From: Glossina fuscipes
Lineage: Eukaryota > Arthropoda > Insecta > Diptera > Glossinidae
DNA: 64,000 nucleotides
Direction: 5' to 3'
Assembly: GCF_014805625.2 (NCBI RefSeq)
Contig: NW_023998415.1
Span: 15,024,589-15,088,588, forward strand
Positions 13,988-26,767 of the stretch are shown one piece after another (position 1 is the first letter of the stretch; every line of letters starts with the position of its first letter). The notes below the pieces were generated by a model. The model ran no database searches. It was not told the DNA's origin and saw only the letters and a list, made by a program, of their open reading frames with translations. The position numbers and the translations under genes were made by a program.

Positions 13988-15067
13988 GAGAATTTCGTTT
14001 TTTTATCTCTTTTGTCTTTTTTTGTGGGGCAAAATGGTTCAGTCCAGACCGTATTTAATATTCTTGCTTTTTAGCATTCACAATGGTTTTGTTTCAATAG
14101 GTGATAGTTGCAACATGCATTACATTCGCCCAAATATTTATTTTGCTCAATTTCAAATCCCTGAACCCTGTTGAGGACAAGAGATACGTCAATGCAATAA
14201 GAAGCTCAAAGTTACTTATACAACAATCTATAGATGCAGCAAGTGCGTAAACCATTGTGACCTTAGTTATCATATGACTTCACAAGTGATTTTACACATA
14301 TATATATATATATATATTTACATTCTTAGGCATTCATAACTTCTTTCCTTAATTGCTACTGAGACGTAATTGTTGCCACCAACCTTTTCCACTCATTTTT
14401 ACTTTTATATTTTCAATAAATATATAAGAGATTTTTTTTTGTTTTTTGTTTTTTTCTTAAAGCAATACAAACACAAATACAAATTGATTTCATTTTATAC
14501 CCATCCGCATGAATTGCTTTTCTATAACGTTCTAAATAGCAAGCAAAACAAAACAAAACAAAAAAAATAAAAAATAATCATAATAAAGAAAAGAAAGAGT
14601 TACCGAGGGAGAGAGAGAGAAAGAGCATAGCACTCGCACACAAGCTGTAGCAATATAAGGCGGTTGTACTTGTTCAATTAGATAACAACTACTACTCAAT
14701 AACAAAAACCATTTGTTCTCATGAAAGAAACAAAAAAGTAAAGTAAAACGTGCAGATAAAAACATTTCAATTCACACTTGGTGGCATGGAATGCCACAAG
14801 CTTACATACTTATCTCTACGTATTGTATAACTTTTTTATACTCGGTTCTGTAGCCATCAAAGAAAAAATAAATAAAAAAAAAAAAAAATTAAAAACGAAG
14901 AAAATTTTAAAGCAAAACTACAAAACTATTTCACATTACACATAAATATATACATATATACAGGTGCTGTTGTGTGTATGTGTGATATGTTGTGGCATCT
15001 AAACATCATCAATAATGGTGACCACACCAAAAGATACCGAACGCAGCAAACATAATGCCAAACAAAA

Positions 15068-15100
15068 ATCATCACCATCGACATCGCCATCGCCATCAAC

Positions 15101-15150
<50 letters not shown>

Positions 15151-15169
15151 CATCATTATCATCATTATG
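15068..15169. repeat. (ATC)n/(ATT)n compound tract
   Basis: CATCGC and CATTAT units grade into pure ATT and back to ATC, about 100 bp. Confidence 0.93.
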
Positions 15170-15555
15170 ATGTTCAACCAATCATTTATAAATTACATTA
15201 CGATGAAGATTATTATGATCATTCAATGCGATGTCGATATGATGATGGTATACAAAATAATTTCATTATCATGCTGATGACCATTAAACAACAAGCTTCA
15301 CTAATGTCGAGAAACATCAAGCATCAACTCAATCATAAGCCGCCTTTAACGAAATGTATATACAATATGTACGCGTACATAATAACTAACAATAAAGTCG
15401 ATTGCTTTCCTCTACTTTGACGTAAATGCCATATGTACCGTAGCTTATGGCAAAAATATAGATAAAAGACACTAAGAAGAAAAACATTCTCTTTCGCATT
15501 GTTGGCGGGTTACGTTACTGATGCATTTGTTTTCGATTTTATTGATATTTATTTG

Positions 15556-15556
<1 letters not shown>

Positions 15557-15593
<37 letters not shown>
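15557..15593. repeat. (AT)n microsatellite
   Basis: Eighteen AT units. Similar (AT)n tracts lie at 1,246-1,270, 6,344-6,369, 6,585-6,614, 40,818-40,842, 43,791-43,825 and 51,530-51,560. Confidence 0.95.
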
Positions 15594-15596
<3 letters not shown>

Positions 15597-15792
15597 CATG
15601 TTGCTGTTGATTTTTTCTTTTTTCTTTTTGTTTTTTTTTTTTAATTTTTCTTTTTCAAAGAGATAGGAAGAGACATAGAGATCGTGATCTATCTTCCACT
15701 TTGATCGTCACACCACAAACACCGGCAAATTGAAAGCATACAAATTGCTATGAATTCGTTTATATGTTGGTTTCATCTTACGGACGATTGAA

Positions 15793-15831
15793 ACGAACGA
15801 ACGAACGAATCGATCGATCGATCGATCGATT
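15793..15831. repeat. (CGAA)n then (CGAT)n tetranucleotide tract
   Basis: CGAA units change into CGAT units. CGAT repeats are self-complementary, so the tract can form a cruciform. Confidence 0.9.
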
Positions 15832-16837
15832 GTTCAATCAATCTTGATAATCGCTGTGTACGATGCTAATTTAAAGTTTTCCATTTGTTTTGTTAGTGAA
15901 GTGAATAATTCACAAATTGTTGGTTACTTTTCATTATTACTTTAAAATGTGTGCAATATGAAGGTGATCGACAAGTATGGGGCTTCCTTCCTTTAGCCAT
16001 TTTAATTATCCAAAATTATTATTTTATTTACTACCTGAAATTTTATTATTATTATTATTATTATTATTTTTTCTTTACTTAAATAAAACATCTTTGAGAG
16101 TCTCTAGGTATTTCAAATCAACTGAGATCTGCAAGCAGAATTCGTTCTTTTTTTTTTTCTTTTCAGTACGATTAGTGTAAGCTAACAATTTACAAATTTT
16201 TTCCTCTACTTTTCGCAATCACCGAAAATAATCACAAATAAAATTGTGATAAAACTCACTTTGCCTACCAGGTAGCAAAAAAAAAAAAAAAAAAAAAAAC
16301 AGAGAGAGTCAATCAACCCCAAAGATGGACATGTGAAATTAACCTCTTCCCAAATTAATAATATAGTATGCGTGTAACACGATGACGTATTAGGTAGAAA
16401 GCAAGGAAAGAGAGAAAAATAGTGAATAGTGAAGCAGGCCGTAGCAAGGAAGATTAGATTAAGAAGAAATTGGACGTGAAGTTAAGGTCTTTCGTAATGC
16501 ATTCTATAATCAATGGAGTTTAGAATGGAGGAGGACTAGGTCAACCAGGGCTTTTGTAAATGCTAAAGTTCAGATAATTTTCAACTAACCTTATAACTAA
16601 CAAGAGAAACCAAGTTAAAGAGAAGCTGCACCGTAGCCAATGGATTGTGGATTACAAGGTTTGTTGTGACCCTCTGGACTAAAAGGTGTTGTTATTTGCA
16701 ACCTATAACTTCAATGACGACGTATAAGAGGAAAGGTTAGATCATTGGAAAAGTGCACGTACTAAGTACTAGCTTTCGTTTTCCGCAACCAGTAACTCAT
16801 CAATATTGATACACGAACACGACTTGTCGTATATTAA

Positions 16838-17060
16838 GGTACATTAAGATTGCGCGAATATATGTAACACCCAAGGAGACCGATCTTTTTTATTATACTG
16901 TTCGAATGAAGTGTGCTTTTCTGTATAATTCGTGATATTTTGAACTACTCGTCGCAATTTTCGTGATATATTTGAACGAAATTCGATAAACTGTTGTGAA
17001 CGAAACGTAAAGAAAGTGGATTGGATTGGGCCATGTTGGCAACGCACTTTTGCGTCATAT
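16838..17060 (-). repeat. Dispersed repeat family A, copy 3 (minus)
   Basis: Read on the minus strand: GAATTTCGTTCAAATATATC, GAAAATTGCGACGAGTAG, AAAAAAGATCGGTCTCCTTG, GGGTGTTACATATATTCGCG and CAATCTTAATGTACC. A 103-codon minus-strand frame overlaps this copy and is not a gene. Confidence 0.65.
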
Positions 17061-18154
17061 TTCAGAAGCCTTCTTACCAAAAGCAGTAGACCTTTAAGGC
17101 AGAAGGCAAAATAAGACCAAAAATTGGGCGAGAATATAAAATTGATATATGGCAATAATGCCTAATATTTGATCTATTATGACGAAAATAAGTGAAAGAT
17201 AATACAATTTTCGATAAGAACAACAAACTTGCTTGCTTGCTTGCTTGCTTGCTTGTGGGAGCCCTTCCACATAGGGGTTAATACGGTACGGAGTTCGCCT
17301 TTACATGGAAACAAGCTTTGGCATTTTTCCACACAAAAACACATAAGGAGTTCGTTTAAGCAAAATGATTTAGAGAATTTAATCGTTGGCTAGTCTAGAG
17401 CGTCCCTAAAGGCTTTGCTTTGAAGGTTCTTTTGCTGCTCACACGCTGCGCAGTCCTCTTAAAAATGTTTACCAGAAAAGCCGAAATTCAATGAATTTAT
17501 TTCAAAAATGCCTCAGAAGCCAGTCACGTGCTCAATGCCCGCACAACGCTCCGAAAAAACAATGCATCATCGGCAAGTTCGGATTGCGCCGGTTTCACAT
17601 CCATGTACAATGTATGTCCTTTTTTCCTCCTGGCATTTCTGCATTTGGTCGGGGCGAATTACGAAATATCGTATAAAAGGTAAATGAAATTTTTTGCAAA
17701 TGTGTTCGTTTATCTAGTTAGATATAGGTACGGTCATCGTTATGATCGCATGAGAGATGATTTGATAGAAAATGTGGGAAAAACGGATGTAGTGCAACTC
17801 GATTACATTTTCTGTTTTGCCAGCTTAATGCAACTACAAAGAAAAAGGAAAACTATCGTAAGGTAACCTCAAAAGCCCAAAAGAGCAGAATTATTGGCAT
17901 TGGCAAAAATACGCTATAGTTTTCTTCTTGACTTTTTAATATTTCTCAAAAAATGGGGAAAAAAAAAAACAGTATTTTGTGTTTTCTTTTTTTTTTGTTT
18001 TTTTTTTTTTTATTTTTTCATAAAAAGCTGGTATATGCATATAAACATTAAATTGATTGCAGAAAAATTAAATTTAAGAGAAAAAGGCAAAAAAAAAAAA
18101 AGTAGAAAACTTTCACCAACATTTGCTACAATGACATACAATTTTTTTTGTACA

Positions 18155-18185
<31 letters not shown>

Positions 18186-20394
18186 TATTTTTTACATTTT
18201 ACGTTTTATTTTTTATTTAATGGCCTCATTGGCTGCCTAACTAACTAAGATACTAACCGGCAGCCCGGTTGTTTGCCTGCTTGCGTACCTTAGCTAAACT
18301 TTTGCTAGCCCCGATGACTGGCAGCCTGTCAGCTTAGCTTCGCTGTGGTGTGTGAATCAGTGTAAGTGCAGTGCAGTGACGAAGTAAAAAGAAAAAATAA
18401 ATATAGATACAAACACAAATACAAATGCAAACTCAAAAGCAAATATACACTCATATATACATGCACGAATGATTAAAAACGAAAATGAAACGAAAAGAAA
18501 TCATAGATTTCCATTTTAGCAAGTAGAAGAGAGTTTAGAGAGCAAAGCGCATAATTGGCTATAAATTATGGCTAATTGTTACAAGACGGCACAAAATCTG
18601 TTTGCAGCCACAAATACTTTTAGTAATTATTAAGCGAGAGAGAGAGGGAGCAAGAGATTCTTTAGCCTTTCCCGTTTAAACAATCAAATCGATGGCTATG
18701 AGCTCATATTCATATCTACAAAACATCATAAGTTCTTATCATTGTTTAAAATGAAAATAAAAAATAAAAAAAACAAAAAAACAAAAAACGAAACAAAACA
18801 AAACAAAACCTTTAATTAATTTGTAATTTTGTGTAATTTTTTTTTTTTAAACATTTCTACACATATAAAGTTTTTATCTGAGTACATACAAGCTTGCTTG
18901 CTTACTTGCTTGCTTGCTATCAAATGGTGACAATGAAATGCGTTCTATTCCCTGTTATCTGAATTAAAACAAGACAAGAAAAGGTTTGTTTTTTTTATTT
19001 TTATTTTTTTTTATTTTTTCACATTTTATTTTCATTTATTTATCTTTTATTGCTCAACCGCAGAAACCGATAATTGTTTCCAACACATATGACAGATAGT
19101 TGCAAATACACGCTTTACATATTTTCTTGCTCTCTCTTTTATGTTCTTACTCCCGCTGATAACATGCCCGACAGAAGAATTCATTTCATCCGTAAAAGCA
19201 ATACTTAGAAGTTAGTTCGAGACTTACTTTAATGAATATTGAAAGACTAGGAAAAACATATTTTCATTTCATCGCTTAATGGTACCAATAAAGCATACAC
19301 ACACATGTTTACTTAACGCGTGATCATTCAAATTCCATTCAAATGCCACAAAAGCCTTTGAAGGCTATATACTAAGATATATCCACTCTTGTACTGGGAT
19401 ATATCGTAAAGCATAAATAAACAAATTCGTCGTTTACTTATAGTCTCTTACCTCTTATTGGGTAGAAATTTCGTTCGTCTCGCGATGAAAGCGTTATCGA
19501 GCCACATTTCGAACACGAATCAGTGATTAGATTAGAAGGACATAGGTGTAGAGAATGCGACTTCGATGTGTGTGCGTTTCATCGTCTTCAAGGATAAAAA
19601 TTCCTTTGCTTGAAATATCGCAAACCACTCTCTAACTATTCCATAGTGTATTACTTCCATTTTAATCTCGTTCAAAACAGAACTGGAACAGTGCTATAAA
19701 TAAAATCCATCTCTTTACACATCAGACACGCTAAACTTAAGCTTGTAAAGCTAAGCTAAGACGTATCAGCTCAGCAGGAGCAACGATCTTCAAGTTAGTT
19801 ACTTATATCAAAAATTTCAGAAAAATTGAACGCGTCTCGCGCATTTCATTAAGCAATCAATTTCAAATTGCAGAACTTATTCGTATATTTTAAAAATATA
19901 TAGTAAAAGTAAAAATAATAGAGGCTCTCGTGAAGTCTTGATATAAAATTATTTACAAAACGTCTAACGACCCGTTTACAGTCAATTAAGAAAATGCAAT
20001 TATATCTGAAACCAGTTAGGAAACTTTATTCGTCTCAGAATAGATTTCTGATCTTCTTTGATCTCTCGCTTTATACATACATAAGAGCAAACATCCCACG
20101 AACAAAAAAAAGAATAAGGTGATGACGACTTTTTTTTTAACCAAGAAAAACAAGAATATAAGCCATACAGAGTTATAGAGAAGACACGGTGGCAAGAGAC
20201 ATGACTGGAAGTGAAAATCATAATTTTTTTTTTTTTTTTTTTTTTTAATTTAAATGCATCACGTATATCGAAATATGATTTCGTTTAAGAGTGCAGTTCA
20301 CTGCCAACTGTATTGCACAACAAATATTTCAAGAATCAATCAGAGTTGTTTAATGCTTGCAACGCACAGAAGTAACCATCAAAGATACCGCAAA
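17061..20394. other. No gene recognised: includes a GC-richer patch at 18.22-18.38 kb
   Basis: Mostly AT-rich DNA with CTTG tracts and T runs. The patch at 18,225-18,380 is clearly GC-richer, has an initiator-like TCAGTG at 18,357 and a donor-like GTAAGTG at 18,362. It could be a non-coding 5' exon but nothing proves it. Frames at 17,491-17,866 show no known motif. Confidence 0.5.
17229..17255. repeat. (CTTG)n microsatellite
   Basis: Six and a half CTTG units. A related imperfect tract is at 18,891-18,918. Confidence 0.95.
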
Positions 20395-20460
20395 GTACAT
20401 GTTTTCTTGATCAATATTAAATTCTTGTCCGTCTGTCTAATGTCTATTGTATACACTCTT

Positions 20461-21025
20461 CTGGACGCAAAAATTAACTGAAGTGAAGCTAGCCCACCAA
20501 GATAGCCCACATTTTTTTCGGTTCATGTCTTCACTAAACTTGTATTCGCTACATTTCCATTTATTGCGAAATAAACGACGCGCATGTAAAATCAATATTA
20601 AAATTAAATAATATTAACAAACGTTCAGTTACAAAAAAAGCTAAGCGTCTAACTAAGAACACAAAACCTAAGTTATTGCTAAATTGCTAAATCTCATGCA
20701 AAATTTTAGTACAAATACTAGAAGAATGCGATGTCCAAATTGTGTTATAACCATTTTCAAGGACATCATACCCGACTACAGATATTTGATATGCCGTGAA
20801 AAATGCCAAAATATCTATCAAAAAAAACATAATTTCATTGCCCGGGCCCGGACACATCATCTCGAAATTTGTCAAAAACCGGTCTTCTCCATATTCACAA
20901 GACCGTAAAGGCAAAAGTTTGCAATAATGTTGCTAAAGAATGTTGCCAATGAAATGTTCGGTTTTATTCACCTAATGTTTTTGTCTTTATTCAACATGTA
21001 CGTTCAAGATTACCCGTTACGCGAA
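20461..21025. other. No gene seen: overlapping 75-codon frames on both strands
   Basis: At 20,684-20,914 both strands are open for about 75 codons, with no known motif on either. Overlapping open frames in low-stop DNA are probably chance. Confidence 0.5.
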
Positions 21026-21332
21026 TATTTATTTATTTTTTTATTTATTCCACTTATACAAGAAAATCAACTAAAAATTATGACAGTCGAGTTCAATTGA
21101 CTCTTAAAGTGAATCTTAAATTAATTAATATTAAAACTCGGTGTAAGTAAAATAAAACAAATAAGTAGGGAAAAAAGCATGTATACAACTAGCATCGAGC
21201 CACACCCACAACCGATACAGGACCAAATTGCGAATGAATCCCTAAGCTATCGTAAACATGCATAAGCTTGGCAACCGATAATAGTTAACAACAATTCATT
21301 TTCGACTCATCGTGACATTTTACGGTTAAGAG
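21026..21332 (-). mobile_element. 3' UTR and (AAAT)n-type tail of the minus-strand LINE
   Basis: Downstream (leftward) of the LINE stop lies about 280 bp without open frames. It ends at 21,026-21,049 in TTTA-type repeats on the plus strand, which is an (AAAT)n-like tail on the element strand. A tail of this type at the expected distance supports a reverse-transcribed 3' end. Confidence 0.55.
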
Positions 21333-21717
21333 CTAGTTTGAGTACGGCATAGGTAAATTACGCGCATTAAGCAATGTTGCTTTAATGGACTTTAAAGAGT
21401 CCGATAATGAGAACAAGTGATGGACAACATTTAGATTCTTGCAAACAACTCTGAGCGGATTAAACAGCTCATAATTATATTTACATTGACTAAGCTTAAT
21501 CAAGGTAAAATGCCTAGAGAAGCGATTGGGGACATTAAAGCTTATTTCACCAAGTAATGCACGCGAGTCAATTGCACCATTTATTATGTTGATTACGAAG
21601 GAAACCCCAAGAACAAATCTACGTTACTCGAGAGACGGTCAGGACAACAGAAGCAACCTATTTTCATAGGGGGGAAGAGAGGCAATGTTTTGCAAGGAGC
21701 AGGGCATTTGAAGCTTA
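21333..21717 (-). pseudogene. C-terminus of a jockey/CR1-like LINE reverse transcriptase
   Basis: Read on the minus strand from about 21,717, the frame gives FPPYENR, PSLE, a stop, RRFVLGVSFVINIINGAIDS, RALLGEISFNVPNRFSRHF, then LKSIKATLLN and a stop at 21,333-21,335. The order LPPYE, SLE.RR, LxxSFV, NGxID, F.VP.R is the usual C-terminal pattern of jockey/CR1-type LINE proteins, in which a final region of unknown function follows the RT. After the in-frame TAA the frame stays open for about 90 codons without an ATG near its start, so a search based on ATG starts misses it. Two stop codons (TGA before PSLE and TAA after it) and the lack of RT blocks upstream show that it is a dead, 5'-truncated copy. 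Confidence 0.7.
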
Positions 21718-22203
21718 ACAACTTATCTCCATGTTATTGAGAGTTGTCGCCATTTTTCGATATATCGAATTTGTGGATGTAATTCAATTCCTTATAACAC
21801 TTCTATATAATTTAAATTAATTGTTAATTTTATTTATGCTTGTATTTCTATTTTTGTTTAATTTTTCTAATCATTTTATAGCGTGCAATTAGCAAGTGCC
21901 TTAGCAGAGACACGAACCCAAGTAGAAGAAGATAGACCACATTTTTGTCTTTGCTAAAATGTAGGCTAGATACAGTGGGCTAACTTCGCATCAGTAAAAA
22001 TTAAGCTGGCGACTTAAAATTTGGCAGAGACATACGAAAGTTTTTGTTCACAGGTTGGCATTGAAAATGGACCAGACCGTACGAAGGATACATTTATAGT
22101 ATCATATAAAGTGAGAACAGCTCTTCCATCCTTACCTCACCTTCATCTTTTCAAAAGGAATAAAAAATTGGTTTTTTCCTCATTGTTCATAGACTATACC
22201 AGA

Positions 22204-22235
<32 letters not shown>

Positions 22236-23914
22236 GAACGCATATTTTATGGGCGATACTGTAGTACCGGCACAAAAATTGAAAAAATTGACCTCGCCTG
22301 CCTAATAGCAGGATGTATCAACGACTGTCAAACTTCCAATGCAGTGACTATCTATCGGCCCAACTGTCGAGTATCTGCAATAAACTGAGAACACCTTTGG
22401 CTTTCTGAACTCTTTCATCGTTTACAAGGTCCCAACAGACACACGAATTTGTGGAAATTTACTGTTTTTTAATATTTCCAAAAATAGTGATAATGAATGT
22501 AAAAGTTTGGGTCTTTTATGTTCGCCATATTCGTAATCTAAGTGACAGACGTACGGATTGTTCGACATTGTCGTAGCTAAAGAATAATTTTTCCTCACTT
22601 TGCTTGTTTTTTTTTTTTTTTTGCTTATTAACCAGTCGAACCCGTGTCCCCGGGCATTATTAATTTTATCATAACTTGGTTGTTTTTTTGTATTTAATGT
22701 TTTTTTTTTGTTTTTTTCATTCCATTTTTAATTAATTAAGTGATAATTTATAAAAAATACCGCAATGTGAAAGATATGGATATTTGTCATACCTACACGT
22801 ACCGTATGAGAGCGTAAAAACGATAAAATGCCAGGTTGACAGTACAAAATAGTTATACCAAATGTCATATCACTACTCTGACAAGCCGACGTCATATACA
22901 TTTTGAAAATAATTAATTAATTTATAATTGTTTTTCCCACCATGTTAAGTTATGGAGGTTAACATATACCTTCTCGGATAAGGTCTGCGGAGAGAATTTG
23001 ATTACGTATGCCGTATGCCTCATAAATAAAATGGAGACTGAAGACAAGTGGAAAACTGTGCATGTATTGTGAATTTTATCGTCATTATTATTAGAACAGA
23101 TATCAAATCAAAATTATTATGTAAGCTTAGTAAGCCGTAATAAAAATGCGCCGATTCGTTTATTGCTATTGCGCCATTGAATGACTTGCACATTGTTGTA
23201 CACTTTATTGTTGTCATAGGTGATGCGTGTTCAAGTTTTTTTAATGTCACATTATTGCATACACTTAAAAACAAAAGTGTGATCAAAGTCATCTACTACT
23301 GTGTACGTAATACGTAAAACCCTTTTCTTAACATATCTCTCTCAAGCAAAATGCAAATTTGATCAGCATAGATTATTCAAGTCGAACTCATACTACGAAG
23401 GTCTAAATAATTTTTATTTAAATGCAAAAAGTAAAAATACTATAGAGGGACAGGGCCCACCATCAGATACCCTACATCATTTCGCTTACTGCATTTATTT
23501 AGATAACGACTTTTCAAAATAACGCGTTACATGGGCAGTCCGGTCGTCCGAATCATTGTTAATAGGCTTCGTTCGTGGCTAATGGATTGAACACAAGAAA
23601 AGAAAGAAAACAAGCGCATAAGCTTAAATGTTTTTAGAAAGTGATTTTGAACCGGTCAGTATAATAATATCGCAAGTGATGTAGGATTTGAGGATATAGG
23701 AGTGCAACGATTTAATAAGTTAGACTATAACGAACTTCAGCTTTTTCAGGCTTTTCCGTTTACACTTAGTTGTCTTTGCTGTTTGTTGATTTATCATTTC
23801 CTTAAAAAACATTTAATTGAGATGTGTTTAGCTGAATCCTAGTATCCTTTTTTCATACTGTTTGATAAGTCCATCTATAGAAACGACGTTCAGTGACATA
23901 CTGTGAGGAGCCAA
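21718..23914. other. No gene seen apart from the family B copy
   Basis: From 22,340 to 23,914 I see only AT-rich DNA. A B-box-like GGGTTCGACTGG on the minus strand near 22,640, next to a T run, has no A box. Frames at 23,020-23,522 have no motif. Confidence 0.55.
22020..22340 (+). repeat. Dispersed repeat family B, second copy
   Basis: This copy has GGTTGGCATTGAAAATGGAC (from 22,052), GCATATTTTATGGGCGATA, and GCACAAAAATTGAAAAAATT, collinear with 13.36-13.55 kb. It is interrupted by a 25-base A run at about 22,208. The 61-codon frame starting at 22,021 lies inside the repeat. Confidence 0.6.
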
Positions 23915-23917
23915 AGT

Positions 23918-24217
23918 TGTATCTCTTTTTGGTCTCACGGATTCTCCGTCGGTGGTGAGGGGAAGGGAGTATTAGAATAAGGTAGCTTAAGACTAGAATA
24001 AGAATAGAATAAGCATAGCTTAAGGGTAACCTAAGAATAGATTAGGAGTAGAATAGGATAGAATAAGAATAGAGTAGGAGTAGACTAAGAATAGGTTAAT
24101 AGGAAAATATAAGTTAGTCAGTCGAGTGTAGACCCGCAGGGAGTGGAGTGTAGACTCGCCTAGATAATAAATAAAGTGGTATTAAAAAGTGAAAAGGCGG
24201 CTAAATTAGAAGATACA
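23918..24217 (+). mobile_element. Candidate solo LTR (300 bp, TGTATCT...AGATACA)
   Basis: The block starts TGTATCT and ends AGATACA, so it has TG/CA ends. The inverted match extends to a perfect 10-bp pair, AGTTGTATCT at 23,915-23,924 and AGATACAACT at 24,211-24,220. Inside are degenerate AGAATAG-type tandem units (about 23,970-24,105), an initiator-like TCAGTC at 24,118 and two overlapping AATAAA signals at 24,166-24,175. This order (U3 repeats, initiator, polyadenylation signal within about 60 bp) is that of a Gypsy-type LTR. No clear target-site duplication or internal retroelement sequence is seen, so it could instead be a non-autonomous element with short inverted repeats. Confidence 0.42.
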
Positions 24218-25135
24218 ACTGGCTTTAGTTAATTAGATTAATTTTAATTTGATGTATTTTTCGACTTTACTCAGAAGAATTTTCATAGTTAAGTAGCAAG
24301 ATGTAAAATCAAGCAAGATGTTGTCTCGATGTTTAAGAAAATGTATTTTTCGAAAAATGTTCGAAAATTGTTTTAATTGACGTCTGCTTCGTCTCACTAT
24401 CTCGTTACACTACAGCGAAGAGTTTCTTTTCTTTCGCACGATGTAGTGCTAATCGTATCCGACTTTTATTGGGTTGAGAGAAAGAATTCGTTTTAAAAAG
24501 ATTCGAAGACTTTAAGATGAACTCATAAAGAGAATCTATTCAATTTTGTCTGTTCGATCGTTGTGTCTGCTATAGGCTGACAATTCTTTTCATCCGCAAT
24601 AAAAGATCGACATACAAATATTTTCATATCGTTCGTTTTTCTATTTCTTCTATTTTTCTCTATTCTTATTTTCTTTATTTTTCAAAAAAAAGAAAAGTAA
24701 AACTATTTACTTATTTCTTTGGCTATCGAGTGTGTTGAGTTCATCTCTCATAAGGAAGCGTTTTTGTGTTTTGTGCTATTTCTTTTTTTTTTTTTTTTTT
24801 TTTGTTTTTTTTGTTTTCTGCTTATTTTTTGTGCTTTCTAATGCATTATCAACAGTTCAACAGCATCGATGCGACGATGTGTGTGTATGCTTACAGCTTT
24901 TAGTTTAGTAGTTATGTTGCTGATGCTTAAAAAACAATCTTAAGAAAATTGAGTCTACGTACATACATATACAAATAACTGTTAATCATGTTTCAAACTT
25001 CGTTGGAAGGTTTTTCGTTTTTTTTTTTTTTTGATTTTCTCTCAAATCTTTTTCTTTTTTTCCTTTTTGTTTCTGTTTATTTCTTAGTGTGCGAAAAAAA
25101 AAAAAAGTTTTCTTTAGAGCGGAAAATTTGTGGCC

Positions 25136-25235
25136 NNNNNNNNNNNNNNNNNNNNNNNNNNNNNNNNNNNNNNNNNNNNNNNNNNNNNNNNNNNNNNNNN
25201 NNNNNNNNNNNNNNNNNNNNNNNNNNNNNNNNNNN
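25136..25235. other. Assembly gap (100 N)
   Basis: Exactly 100 N. The left edge is preceded by T and A homopolymers that probably broke the assembly. The 138-codon frame across it is an artefact of reading through N. Confidence 0.99.
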
Positions 25236-26708
25236 TCTGTCAGTAGTAGCCATTGACGAAAGGTGTTATATTGTTGTTGTTGTTGTAAACAATAGATTTG
25301 GTTTCAAAGTAAAGTTTTACTGTGTTAGCCTTAAGGAGTTTTACTTAAATTCTTTACAAATTTTCGCATTCCATTGCCTCATTGCTGAGATTCACCAATT
25401 TTGAATTATCTTTATCTTTAGTTATCTTATTTTCTTTTACTTTAACTTTTTATCTTTGATAGATGAGGCAGGCGGAAGACAAAATTTGCGCAAGAACATT
25501 TCTTAACCAGATGCTGCGCCCTCAACTAACAGTATAGGCTGCACTTTAGATAGAAGCGCTTGCTTTCTTTAAATTGAAAATAAGATATGTTGCACCTAAC
25601 GAAAGCTAATTTGCTTATCTTTAAAATTTTGTCGATTAGCAAGATTGAATTTGAAAAATTGAAAAATTCTTTATCTACATACTCGCGTAATGCCGCGATA
25701 AATAATTTCTTGAATGAAATAAGCAAGAAGCATTTTTTTCTTTTTTTGAATACTCGACTTTATTCATCAATACATTCTCCCTTAAGAGCAATGCAATGAG
25801 TTAGAAGTCACCTCTAACATCATCAGGCTTAATTTTCTTCGTTAGTGTCCTTGCATCATTGTAAGTAAAAGCGGGAAATATTATTTTTATGCAAAAATTT
25901 TCATGCAAAATAGTGAGTAGACTGCGTTTTGATATCTTTGCGGTATCAGATGTCACTTGAATTGATATTTTCTAGCCAGTGACCATTACTTCTGGGAAGA
26001 CATTGTGCTCAGGGTCATCGGTGTAGGGACGATCTGATGCGTGAAAATCACCAAATCAGTAACAAATAATTATTTTCGTTGCGAAAGGATTGTCATAACA
26101 CTTTTCAAACTAAACCCGAGCTTAAACGGTATTTCGACATTAAGAAGCCATGTTTCATTCGTCTATGTGCAAATCTCGGGAATTATGAACACATGCGTCA
26201 CTTATCAGCGTACTTGTGTAGATTGAAAATTTCCCCATAAAAATAATGTCATGTTGCAAGAACTTGATCTTCGGACTCAGTCAATATATCATTTCAGAAT
26301 TCCCCTTTTATTGGATTAGGCTACTTGTGAGATTGCTGACGTTTTCCTATCCACGTATTGCTTTAGTTGTTGCCAATTGCCATATATATTTGTTTTGTCA
26401 TTACAACAACAACAACAACACAAATGGTTATGAATGCACGGCAAAGAATGACAAAGAATGAATATTAAGAAAGTAGTCGGTCACACGTCGAAGCTGTAAT
26501 TGTTAATAGCGACTAGTGTGTTCCAAGACAGAATTCACGATTTTTTCCGATCTTTAATATGAAATGATCGCTTCGATTTGATTTGATTTTTCAAAATGTT
26601 GTTCGTAAGATATTACATCACACACTCATGTACGACATATGCTCTGACTGTTTATTGCCTGAATTGGAAAATGTAATCCAAAAATTGTTATTAAAGTATA
26701 ACTGTCGC

Positions 26709-26710
<2 letters not shown>

Positions 26711-26740
<30 letters not shown>

Positions 26741-26767
26741 ACATTTATATATATATATATATATATT
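26711..26767. repeat. (TG)n-(TA)n compound microsatellite
   Basis: Thirteen TG units, a short spacer and nine TA units, followed 30 bp on by a 23-base A run. A (CA)n-(TA)n counterpart is at 27,187-27,227. Confidence 0.95.

Larger units (their letters stand above)
13988..16837. other. No gene seen: simple-repeat-rich DNA
   Basis: Holds ATC/ATT, (AT)n, CGAT and TTA tracts, a 25-base A run at 16,277 and a short GA run at 14,608. No coding motif was found. Confidence 0.65.

Noticed and set aside
16844..17155. 103-codon minus-strand frame
   Set aside because: It overlaps dispersed repeat family A copy 3 and matches the repeat blocks, not a protein.
22615..22660. Minus-strand B-box-like GGGTTCGACTGG next to an A run
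   Set aside because: No A box at tRNA spacing and no related copy in the window.
24988..25404. 138-codon frame across the second gap
   Set aside because: It exists only because N codons are read as open; the left part is a Phe run.
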